This document shows positions 1-6,291 of a stretch of 8,172 nt of DNA, piece after piece; position 1 is the first letter of the stretch, and each line of letters starts with the position of its first letter. The stretch comes from Flavobacteriales bacterium (lineage in GTDB: Bacteria; Bacteroidota; Bacteroidia; Flavobacteriales_D; Sanyastnellaceae). The notes beneath the pieces are model-generated. The model searched no databases, was not told the origin of the DNA, and saw nothing but the letters and a program-made list of their open reading frames with translations. The stretch spans positions 1 to 8,172 of the forward strand of contig DQRJ01000119.1 of NCBI GenBank assembly GCA_015663855.1, given 5' to 3'. A program made the translations under genes and the position numbers.

Positions 1-1
1 C

Positions 2-274
2 GCTGCAGGTCAAGAAGCTTTCAACTCCCTCGCGTCTGACGCTCTTCATGCGGGTTGGAATTTCTATGGTCTCACGAATGGTGATTCGGACATGAATGAA
101 GCGTTTGCCGACAAAAATAATGCGCCTTACGAGTTCCTTACTTGTGACCAAACCGAGCTTAAAATTGTTGTCCGTTCTAATCCAGGACTTGTCCTTCTTA
201 AAGACGGTATCGTCATCAAAAAGTGGTCTTGGCGAGATATTCCGTCGTTTAATGATCTTTCAAACGGCGAGTGA
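2..274 (+). CDS. C-terminal part of a DoxX / BT_3928-like membrane-associated protein (5'-truncated)
   Basis: Reading frame open from the left edge for 90 codons, ending at TGA 272-274; the true start lies outside the window. The visible part is soluble with no membrane segment. It contains the stretch RSNPGLVLLKDGIVIKKW (about 170-225), followed by WRDIPSF, which resembles the end of the BT_3928 family of Bacteroidota. In that family an N-terminal DoxX-like membrane domain is followed by a soluble, thioredoxin-fold-like domain whose exact biochemical role is not established. The only cysteine visible is in LTCDQ, so no CxxC redox pair is present in this portion. The stop overlaps the GTG start of the downstream permease by 4 bases, suggesting co-transcription and translational coupling. 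The family call is from remembered sequence pattern only and rests on a third or less of the protein. Confidence 0.6.
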   Translation, partial: AAGQEAFNSLASDALHAGWNFYGLTNGDSDMNEAFADKNNAPYEFLTCDQTELKIVVRSNPGLVLLKDGIVIKKWSWRDIPSFNDLSNGE

Positions 275-1266
275 GATTCCTTGTAAAACGATTAGTCCAA
301 GGGTTTGGCGTTCTTTTAGGAACGTTGACTCTCGTTTTTATTATTTTCTCTTGGGTTCCTGACCCCGCTCGCGAGCTTGCAGGCCAAGCCGAGCGTGAAT
401 CGGTAGTTGAGGCGTTTCGAACTAAGCACGGTCTCGACCTTCCAACTCATATTCGGTATTTGCACTTCCTAGGCGATTTAGTTCCCTTCGGCTCTCGTAC
501 AGACGGCTCCATCGGCTTTCGCTCTCCTGATCTAGGCTCGAGCTACATTACCGACCGCCCCGTAATAGACACTGTTCGCGACGCTCTTCCTGCCACTCTT
601 ATTCTCGCCTGCGTAGCTATGCTATTCGCTACTTTGTTCGGAATAGCGATAGGGCTCGCTCTCGCGCTTTCCCCTTCCTCGCGATTTGGCGACCTAATCC
701 TATCGATTTGCGCCTTAGGAATGAGCGCCCCGAGTTTCGTGGTCGCCATTATCGTCGCATGGTTGTTCGGGTACGTACTTCATTCGTACACGGGCCTTCC
801 AATGACGGGGGGTATGATAATCGTTGATCCATTCGAAGGCCCTCGTCTAGCTTGGGCACACTTAATTTTGCCCGCTTTCACTCTCGGAATCCGCCCCCTC
901 GCGGTCATCATCCAGCTATCTCGAAATTCCGCCCTTGACGTCCTCGCCTCGCCCTACATCCGCACGGCCCGATCGAAAGGACTTTCTTCAAGCCGAATTC
1001 TTTTCAAGCACGTCCTCCGAAACGCCCTCAACCCCGTCCTCACAGCTACTAGCGGATGGTTCGCGTCTATGCTAGCCGGCGCAGTCTTCGTCGAATTCGT
1101 CTTCGGATGGAAGGGGATGGGCCTACTTATGTTTTCTGCTCTAGAGCGAGGTGACCTTCCTGTAGTGATGGGTTGCACTCTCGTGATTGCCACAATATTC
1201 GTTTTAGTGAATGTGGTGGTCGACCTTCTTTATGGGGTGCTAGATCCTCGTGTGTCACAGGATTAA
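271..1266 (+). CDS. ABC transporter permease, OppB/DppB type (peptide/nickel family)
   Basis: Inner-membrane permease of 331 residues, the usual size for OppB/DppB, which pairs with an OppC-type permease and two ATPases to import di/oligopeptides or related solutes. The first membrane span is at about residues 8-27, followed by the family's early VPDPARELAGQAERE segment (normally GDPA...GxxA) and a periplasmic loop. The binding-protein-dependent transport domain follows from about residue 105, with several hydrophobic spans. The cytoplasmic EAA-type coupling loop is clear at about 229-255 (YIRTARSKGLSSSRILFKHV, then LRNALNPV). The C-terminus ends with LLYGVLDPRV, the expected Y-x-x-x-DPR finish. 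Start: GTG 271, chosen because it overlaps the upstream stop as GTGA; no Shine-Dalgarno is visible. No OppC, ATPase or binding-protein gene follows, since the next gene is convergent, so its partners must be encoded elsewhere. The substrate cannot be told from sequence. Confidence 0.9.
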   Translation: MRFLVKRLVQGFGVLLGTLTLVFIIFSWVPDPARELAGQAERESVVEAFRTKHGLDLPTHIRYLHFLGDLVPFGSRTDGSIGFRSPDLGSSYITDRPVIDTVRDALPATLILACVAMLFATLFGIAIGLALALSPSSRFGDLILSICALGMSAPSFVVAIIVAWLFGYVLHSYTGLPMTGGMIIVDPFEGPRLAWAHLILPAFTLGIRPLAVIIQLSRNSALDVLASPYIRTARSKGLSSSRILFKHVLRNALNPVLTATSGWFASMLAGAVFVEFVFGWKGMGLLMFSALERGDLPVVMGCTLVIATIFVLVNVVVDLLYGVLDPRVSQD

Positions 1267-1309
1267 GGATTTTATAGTCCTCCTACGGTACTAGGCTTTG
1301 TAACCTAGT
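1266..1309. terminator. Possible bidirectional terminator hairpins at convergent gene ends
   Basis: Two small inverted repeats sit where the permease (+) and the aminotransferase (-) converge. The first is AGGATT-ttat-AGTCCT at 1266-1281, 6 pairs including one G-T wobble. The second is ACTAGG-ctttgtaa-CCTAGT at 1290-1309, 6 perfect pairs, lying inside the last codons of the aminotransferase. Neither is GC-rich nor followed by a clear T-run, so this is a weak call based on position and symmetry. Confidence 0.25.
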
Positions 1310-2143
1310 GTTTAGCTCGTGTAAAAGCATTGAAGACACTTTATTAAAGTAGCGTTTGGTTCTGTAGCTTGCTACCCACCTAATCCCGGATACAGCATTT
1401 GTGAGAAATACCTCATCTGCTTTGAGTAATTCCTGTGGTGTTAGTGTGCACTCAAATACTTTAATGCCTAATTCTATAGCTAGGTTAAATATCGAAGCTC
1501 TCATTACGCCGCCTACCGGGCCTGAAGTAAGGTTTGGAGTGTATAGGTTGCCATTGCTTACTAGGAATATGTTAGAGCCGGTGGCTTCAATGATTTGGTG
1601 TTCGTTATTGAGTATTAATGCATCGTCAAGTCCTTTTTTACTCGCGTACAGTGCGGCTTGAATGGAGATAGTGGAGTTGAGATTTTTATAGTTCGAGAAC
1701 TTATCTGGGGTCTTTGTTAGATCTGTGAAAAGCCCTATTGCAACTCCCTTAGAATTAAGCTCGAAGCCATCGGAAGATATGTGTTCTATCGAGGCGAACC
1801 ATTCGGCAATGTTGCTTTTAGGTGAAAATTTACCTCCTCCTCCTCGGTATATGGTAAGTCTAATGCGTGCACTTTTTGTGAGGCCAGATTGTGTAGCTAG
1901 TTCCTTTAATGAATCGAGTAATGCGTCCTTTTCGAGTGAGGAAGGCATTGAGATTTGATATGCAGCAAGGCTATCGTTGATGCGCCCAAAATGCAGGTCG
2001 AAAAGAGGGATTTCATTATTAATCAAGCGCATAGACTCGAAGAATCCGTCCGCGTAAAGGAACCCACGATTGTTGAACGCGTTAGGGAGTCGGTTTACGT
2101 CGGTGATAGTACCGTTAACTAAGAATTTGTAATCGTTTTGCAT
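1283..2143 (-). CDS. Class IV PLP-dependent aminotransferase, possibly aminodeoxychorismate lyase-like
   Basis: Cytoplasmic pyridoxal-phosphate enzyme of 286 residues, the normal length for fold-type IV (BCAT / D-amino-acid transaminase / ADC lyase). Visible landmarks: GFLYADGFFESMR near residues 27-39; HFGR at 51-54; the likely PLP-binding lysine K153 in NYKNLN; the conserved glutamate E186 in IEATGSN; a glycine-rich turn SGPVGGVMR at 207-215; and FLTNAVSGIRWV at 246-257. The YKNLN and FLTNA pattern resembles PabC-type 4-amino-4-deoxychorismate lyase (p-aminobenzoate/folate synthesis) more than branched-chain transaminases, which usually show TGTAAE at the second site. Substrate is still uncertain and no gene symbol is given. 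ATG at 2141-2143 begins 4 bases after the stop of the HAD phosphatase gene, so the two are almost certainly co-transcribed. The YRGGGGKF loop at 99-106 is an unusually glycine-rich variant. No Shine-Dalgarno is seen. Confidence 0.85.
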   Translation of the reverse strand: MQNDYKFLVNGTITDVNRLPNAFNNRGFLYADGFFESMRLINNEIPLFDLHFGRINDSLAAYQISMPSSLEKDALLDSLKELATQSGLTKSARIRLTIYRGGGGKFSPKSNIAEWFASIEHISSDGFELNSKGVAIGLFTDLTKTPDKFSNYKNLNSTISIQAALYASKKGLDDALILNNEHQIIEATGSNIFLVSNGNLYTPNLTSGPVGGVMRASIFNLAIELGIKVFECTLTPQELLKADEVFLTNAVSGIRWVASYRTKRYFNKVSSMLLHELNTRLQSLVP

Positions 2144-2147
2144 TAGA

Positions 2148-2660
2148 TTATTGTAACTCAGGTAAGTAGCCCTCTAGGTCTGCATTTGTGGGTATTAAAA
2201 CGCCTGGCACTCCTAAAGGCGAGGCGCAATCTAAATCGCGTTGTTTATCACCGACCATCCAAGAGGAGGAGGGGTCGATGTTGTGTTTCGCAAGAGCTCT
2301 CTCAATCATCATCGATCCGGGTTTTCGACTGAGTGATTTTCCAGTTATTTCGTGATGTGGACTGTAATATATGTCGAGCAGGGGGGTGCCGTTCTTCTCA
2401 AGAATCGATTGAAGATATTTATGAATTTCTTCGACCTCTTTATGACCGTAAATTCCTTTAGCTATACCCCCTTGGTTAGTGATTAAGATAAAAACAAATC
2501 CCCTTTCCTTTAAGATGCTTAAGGATTTAAGGACTGTGGGAAGTAGGGTGAACTCATCTATGTTTCGGGTGTAATCGCCTGGGTCATGGTTAATTACGCC
2601 ATCTCTGTCTAGAAAAATCGCTTTGCATCTTTTAGGCATGAGTGGTGGTGTAAAAGGCAT
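2148..2660 (-). CDS. HAD-superfamily (IIIA) phosphatase, GmhB / histidinol-phosphatase-like
   Basis: Small cytoplasmic phosphatase of 170 residues, close to GmhB (D-glycero-D-manno-heptose 1,7-bisphosphate 7-phosphatase) and the HisB N-terminal domain. HAD motifs are complete: nucleophile and acid D18/D20 in FLDRDGVIN, T61-N62-Q63 in motif II, K113 in SRKPGS, and D138/D142 in GDKQRD. GmhB and HisB-N normally carry a zinc-binding loop (CxH ... CxC) between motifs II and III. Here the loop reads YYSPHHEITGKSLSRKP, so all three cysteine positions are serine although the histidine remains; structural zinc is probably absent. Start: ATG at 2660 gives seven extra residues (MPFTPPL). ATG at 2637-2639 gives MPKRCKAIFLDRDG, closer to the usual start of the family, and would leave about 20 bases of leader after the promoter element at 2665-2672; the outer start is listed. 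First gene of a minus-strand pair with the aminotransferase. Substrate is inferred from family only. Confidence 0.82.
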   Translation of the reverse strand: MPFTPPLMPKRCKAIFLDRDGVINHDPGDYTRNIDEFTLLPTVLKSLSILKERGFVFILITNQGGIAKGIYGHKEVEEIHKYLQSILEKNGTPLLDIYYSPHHEITGKSLSRKPGSMMIERALAKHNIDPSSSWMVGDKQRDLDCASPLGVPGVLIPTNADLEGYLPELQ

Positions 2661-2664
2661 AGGA

Positions 2665-2672
2665 CAAATTTA
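2665..2672 (-). promoter_or_regulatory. Candidate Bacteroidota -7 promoter element for the minus-strand operon
   Basis: On the minus strand this reads TAAATTTG, an exact match to the Bacteroidota -7 consensus TAnnTTTG. The start of transcription would fall at about 2658-2661, practically on the first ATG of the HAD phosphatase. That implies either a leaderless message or use of the second ATG (2637-2639) with a leader of about 20 bases. No clear TTTG -33 element is seen upstream. Confidence 0.4.
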
Positions 2673-2692
2673 ACGTCTAACCCACCTCGCTT

Positions 2693-5600
2693 GTGTACTT
2701 TTGGTATGTGAAAAAAGGAAAGGAAATAAAAGCTTTCTCAGCTACAACTTTTAAGGAGTGGCAGGAGATAGCGGAAGAATCTATGAAGGGTAAGCCTCTG
2801 AGCGTATTGGAGAAAGCTCGATTCGATGGAATGCCTTTGCCTTTACAGGTGGATTCTGATGAGGAATTACTGGTTATTCCGGCAAGGCATCCTTCTTTGC
2901 GTGATGATTTGGGAAATCCGTGGGAAATCCAACAATCATTTTCGGAATCACAGTCATTACTTCAGGGTTTGACTCACGGAGTGGAAGGGGTGAGGACGGA
3001 TGCACATTTGGTGGATGGAGATAAAATGCGTGAACTTCTTAAGGGGGTTAATCCTGAGATGGTGGCACTTCACGTTGATGGGTATGAAACGGTGGGTGCT
3101 CTACGTGCGGTGGTTTCTTGGGCTCATGGTGTGGATCTTCGAGGGTCTTCGACATGGGATGTGGGTCGAGGGATTCCGGAGGATTCGGAATACTTTTTAC
3201 GACACGTGCAAGCTTGGGGGGTGGCGTTTCCGAAATTTTCGACCTGGGGCGTGGACGCTTCGGTGTGGCAAGATAGAGGGCTCCTCGCTATTGACGCGGT
3301 TTCGTTATCTCTCTCGGCAGCGAAGTGGGGAATTGAGACCATGGTTAAAGCTGGTTACTCAATCAACGAATCTGCTCGAAGATGTACAATTCGACTCGCT
3401 TCAACTACGGACGTAATCTCTACGACGGCTTCTGTTCGAGGGCTTCGAGTAGCTTGGGCTACAATGATTTCTTCAATGGGGGGCGACGCAGAAAAGGCAC
3501 CGATTTGGATTGAACTACGAACGACATCTATTCTGTCTGTCCTAGACATCGCAGAAGACAACTTACTTCGAAACACCATAATGGCATACGGGTCTGTTCT
3601 TGGCGGTGCAGACGGAATTGAGGTTCGACGCCACGACTTCCCGAACCATTCTAAAGAGGTCATTTCCTCAGAACAAGCTCGTCGCTGGGCTCGAAACATC
3701 CAGCATATCTTACGCGAAGAAGCTCTTCTAGGCAGAACCGCAGATCCTATGGGAGGGAGTAAACACCTCGATTTGGCAACTAGATGGTTCGCGTCAGAGT
3801 CTATAGCTCGAATGACGAGCCAAGCATCATTGTCTGATTGGGAATCCGCGACATTAAAAGGCCGTAAAGCTTGGCTTTCCGCTCCTGTTTTCGTTCCCTC
3901 TGGATCTAAAAGAGGCAACTCGCCTTTATCTATCGACCCTCAAGAAGACTTCTGGGTTTTAAATCACGAAGCAATTGATATCAAATCAAACGGTTCTATC
4001 AATGCGTCCTCTTCAAATTCAGTTGAGCTATTTCAATCCTCATATTCTCAAAAACATCATACCGTTTCTACGGCCGAGGGTATCGATATACCAACGGCTT
4101 TTGCCTCGAAAACACCTGCTCGTAATCACGAAAGTTTCCGCGCTGGAGTTGCCCCTTTCTTAGGCGGACCGTACCCGACGATGTATGCCAGCCGACCTTG
4201 GACTATCAGGCAGTATGCCGGTTTTTCCACTGCTGAGGCTTCAAATGCTTTCTACCGCAGGAACTTAGCCGCAGGCCAAAAGGGTCTTTCTGTCGCTTTC
4301 GATCTACCTACTCACAGAGGGTATGATAGCGATCACTCACGTGTAACGGGTGATGTAGGGAAAGCTGGTGTAGCGATTGATAGCGTCGAGGATATGAAGA
4401 AGCTTTTCGATGGTATTCCTCTCGATAAAATGTCTGTCAGTATGACTATGAACGGTGCGGTACTTCCGATTCTTGCATTCTATATAGTAGCTGCTGAGGA
4501 GCAAGGGGTGTCGCCGGATAAGTTAGCCGGAACCATTCAGAACGACATTCTCAAGGAGTTCATGGTCCGCAACACCTTCATTTATCCACCCGCGCCCTCC
4601 ATGCGGATAGTTTCGGATATATTTAAGTATTCTTCAGAGTTTATGCCCAAATTCAACTCGATCAGCATCTCCGGATATCACATGCAAGAGGCCGGAGCTA
4701 CTCCCGAACTTGAGCTAGCCTATACTTTGGCAGATGGTCTAGAATATGTTAAGACGGGAATTGAGGCAGGACTTAACGTTGATGATTTCGCTCCTAGATT
4801 GAGCTTTTTCTGGGCGAACGGAATGCATCATACAATGGAAATTGCAAAGATGAGAGCGGCAAGAATGGTTTGGGCTGCAGAAATGTCCGCATTTAACCCC
4901 TCAAATCCGAAGAGCTCAATGTTACGCACGCACACCCAAACCTCGGGGTGGACGCTCACCGCGCAAGACCCGTGGAACAACGTTGCTAGAACCGCCATCG
5001 AGGCCTTATCCGCAACGTTCGGAGGAACCCAATCGTTGCACACAAATTCCTTGGACGAGGCAATTGCCTTGCCTACTGACGCATCCGCACGTATCGCGAG
5101 AAACACACAACTCATCTTACAGGTAGAAGCTGGCTATACAGGAGCTGTAGATCCTTGGGCGGGGAGTCATTTGATGGAGTTTCTAACCGAATCTATCGCT
5201 TCAAGAGCGAAGGAATTGATGGACGAAATCCTCGAGAAAGGAGGTATGTCAAAAGCAATTGAAATAGGTCTTCCGAAGCTGAGAATAGAAGAAGCGGCGG
5301 CTAGAAAGCAGGCTAGAATAGATAGTGGGGTAGATAAAATTATCGGAGTCAACTTATTTCAAGTCAGCTCAGAGGAGGGAGATTTAGAAGTGCTCTTAGT
5401 CGACGCTTCTGCTGTACGCGATTCACAAACATCTATGCTTGAAAAAATCAAGCTCAACAGAAATTCAAATGCGGTTGCTCAGGCTCTAGAAGCTCTTACT
5501 ACCGCAGCTAACTCGATAGCAAGCTCGAACGAGGCCTCCTCCGATAATTTGCTCGAACTCGCAATAAAAGCCGCCCGTCTACGAGCTACCTTGGGCGAAA

Positions 5601-6142
5601 TAAGCTATGCTCTAGAAACAGTGTTTGGTCGATTTAAACCTACGGATCGAAGGGTGAGCGGTGTATTTTCGAAGGAAATGAATGATAGAGAAGATTTTCA
5701 AGATGTTTTAGCGAAATCTAATGAGTTCGCTATTCTAGCCGGGCGACGAGCTCGTATCCTAGTTGCTAAGATGGGGCAAGACGGGCACGACAGGGGAGCG
5801 AAAGTCGTCGCTTCTTCCTTCGCCGACCTCGGATTTGATGTCGATTTAGGACCACTATTTTCAACCCCGGAAGAAGTAGCTCGACAAGCCGTTGAAAATG
5901 ACGTACACGTTATTGGAATTTCTACTCTCGCCGCGGGACACCTAACCCTTGTCCCACAACTAATCAATGCCCTAGAAGATTTAAATCGCTCCGACATCCT
6001 TGTCGTTGCGGGCGGCGTAATTCCCCCCGCCGATTACGACCCCCTCTATAAACTAGGGGTAGTAGGGATTTTCGGTCCCGGAACACCCATTACCGCTTCC
6101 GCCACCGAAATACTGAACGTACTCACTTCTGCCTTCGATTAA
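2693..6142 (+). CDS. mutAB: Fused small-plus-large subunit methylmalonyl-CoA mutase (MutA-MutB fusion)
   Basis: A 1149-residue polypeptide that should interconvert succinyl-CoA and methylmalonyl-CoA by a coenzyme B12 radical mechanism in the cytoplasm. Residues 1 to about 405 match the non-catalytic small subunit MutA: FSATTFKEWQEIAEESMKGK near the start and GRTADPMGGS at 347-356. This half lacks the B12-like C-terminal domain of longer MutA proteins. A Ser/Asn-rich stretch (about 405-480) leads into a full MutB half. There Y508 (TIRQYAGF) and R626 (VRNT) match the methylmalonyl-CoA specificity pair Y89/R207 of the Propionibacterium enzyme. Y662-H663 (SGYHMQ) and H747 (THTQTSG) match the catalytic Y243/H244 and H328. 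The C-terminal cobalamin domain has K1026 and D1030-G-H1032 with RG (lower-ligand motif DxHxxG). The frame contains no ATG, GTG or TTG between 3833 and 4180, so the MutB half has no start of its own. No G-protein (MeaB) segment is present, excluding IcmF. Start: GTG 2693 or GTG 2708; the next possible start, ATG 2783, would cut conserved residues. No ribosome site is clear. Confidence 0.93.
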   Translation: MYFWYVKKGKEIKAFSATTFKEWQEIAEESMKGKPLSVLEKARFDGMPLPLQVDSDEELLVIPARHPSLRDDLGNPWEIQQSFSESQSLLQGLTHGVEGVRTDAHLVDGDKMRELLKGVNPEMVALHVDGYETVGALRAVVSWAHGVDLRGSSTWDVGRGIPEDSEYFLRHVQAWGVAFPKFSTWGVDASVWQDRGLLAIDAVSLSLSAAKWGIETMVKAGYSINESARRCTIRLASTTDVISTTASVRGLRVAWATMISSMGGDAEKAPIWIELRTTSILSVLDIAEDNLLRNTIMAYGSVLGGADGIEVRRHDFPNHSKEVISSEQARRWARNIQHILREEALLGRTADPMGGSKHLDLATRWFASESIARMTSQASLSDWESATLKGRKAWLSAPVFVPSGSKRGNSPLSIDPQEDFWVLNHEAIDIKSNGSINASSSNSVELFQSSYSQKHHTVSTAEGIDIPTAFASKTPARNHESFRAGVAPFLGGPYPTMYASRPWTIRQYAGFSTAEASNAFYRRNLAAGQKGLSVAFDLPTHRGYDSDHSRVTGDVGKAGVAIDSVEDMKKLFDGIPLDKMSVSMTMNGAVLPILAFYIVAAEEQGVSPDKLAGTIQNDILKEFMVRNTFIYPPAPSMRIVSDIFKYSSEFMPKFNSISISGYHMQEAGATPELELAYTLADGLEYVKTGIEAGLNVDDFAPRLSFFWANGMHHTMEIAKMRAARMVWAAEMSAFNPSNPKSSMLRTHTQTSGWTLTAQDPWNNVARTAIEALSATFGGTQSLHTNSLDEAIALPTDASARIARNTQLILQVEAGYTGAVDPWAGSHLMEFLTESIASRAKELMDEILEKGGMSKAIEIGLPKLRIEEAAARKQARIDSGVDKIIGVNLFQVSSEEGDLEVLLVDASAVRDSQTSMLEKIKLNRNSNAVAQALEALTTAANSIASSNEASSDNLLELAIKAARLRATLGEISYALETVFGRFKPTDRRVSGVFSKEMNDREDFQDVLAKSNEFAILAGRRARILVAKMGQDGHDRGAKVVASSFADLGFDVDLGPLFSTPEEVARQAVENDVHVIGISTLAAGHLTLVPQLINALEDLNRSDILVVAGGVIPPADYDPLYKLGVVGIFGPGTPITASATEILNVLTSAFD
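2696..2703 (+). promoter_or_regulatory. Candidate Bacteroidota -7 promoter element for the mutase gene
   Basis: TACTTTTG is an exact match to TAnnTTTG. It lies 24 bases from the minus-strand element, back to back. If real, transcription starts at about 2708-2711, so the GTG at 2693 could not be used and the GTG at 2708 would be essentially leaderless. That conflict, and the lack of a clear -33 TTG at the expected spacing, keep confidence low. Confidence 0.3.
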
Positions 6143-6179
6143 CCTTAGTCAGCCTAATTATACCCTACTCATAAGTTTC

Positions 6180-6195
6180 GGTAAATCACCTTACC
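6180..6195 (+). terminator. Weak candidate terminator stem after the mutase gene
   Basis: Five perfect pairs (GGTAA / TTACC) around a 6-base loop, 38 bases after the TAA stop. It lacks a T-run and is only moderately stable. It is listed because it is the nearest simple stem downstream of the gene; the GC-rich stem at 6232-6249 is an alternative. Confidence 0.2.
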
Positions 6196-6257
6196 CTACG
6201 CAACCTATTCGTTTTATTTGCGTCATTGTATCAGGCCGGGATTCCCCTGTCTGAACC

Positions 6258-6269
6258 AAACGTACGTTT
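6258..6269. promoter_or_regulatory. 12-bp perfect palindrome upstream of the subtilase start (operator-like)
   Basis: AAACGTACGTTT is a perfect palindrome ending 22 bases before the ATG at 6292. It overlaps TACGTTTTG (6263-6271), a one-off match to the Bacteroidota -7 element, so a bound dimeric regulator here could block or modulate transcription. About two 12-bp perfect palindromes are expected by chance in a window this size, so the evidence is mainly its position. Confidence 0.25.
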
Positions 6270-6291
6270 TGTACATCTTAATTGCCTATTT

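Larger units (their letters stand above)
6143..6291. other. Intergenic stretch between the mutase and the subtilase
   Basis: No reading frame or RNA gene is recognised in these 149 bases. The stretch holds three weak structures: a small stem at 6180-6195 (GGTAA-atcacc-TTACC), a GC-rich stem with a bulge at 6232-6249 (CAG..GGG-att-CCC-CTG), and the palindrome at 6258-6269. Neither stem is followed by a clear T-run. It should contain the 3' end of the mutase message and the promoter of the protease gene. Confidence 0.5.

Noticed and set aside
2661..2692. Cobalamin riboswitch upstream of the mutase
   Set aside because: The gap to the divergent gene is only 32 bases, far too short for a B12 riboswitch, and no B12-box-like sequence was seen.
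3355..3918. Minus-strand open frame of 187 codons inside the mutase gene
   Set aside because: It is antisense to conserved MutA-like coding sequence and shows no family motif; it arises from the codon bias of the plus-strand gene.
2693..6142. IcmF-type isobutyryl-CoA mutase fusion
   Set aside because: There is no P-loop GTPase segment between the halves, the cobalamin domain is C-terminal rather than N-terminal, and Y508/R626 are the methylmalonyl-CoA type rather than the Phe/Gln of isobutyryl-CoA mutases.
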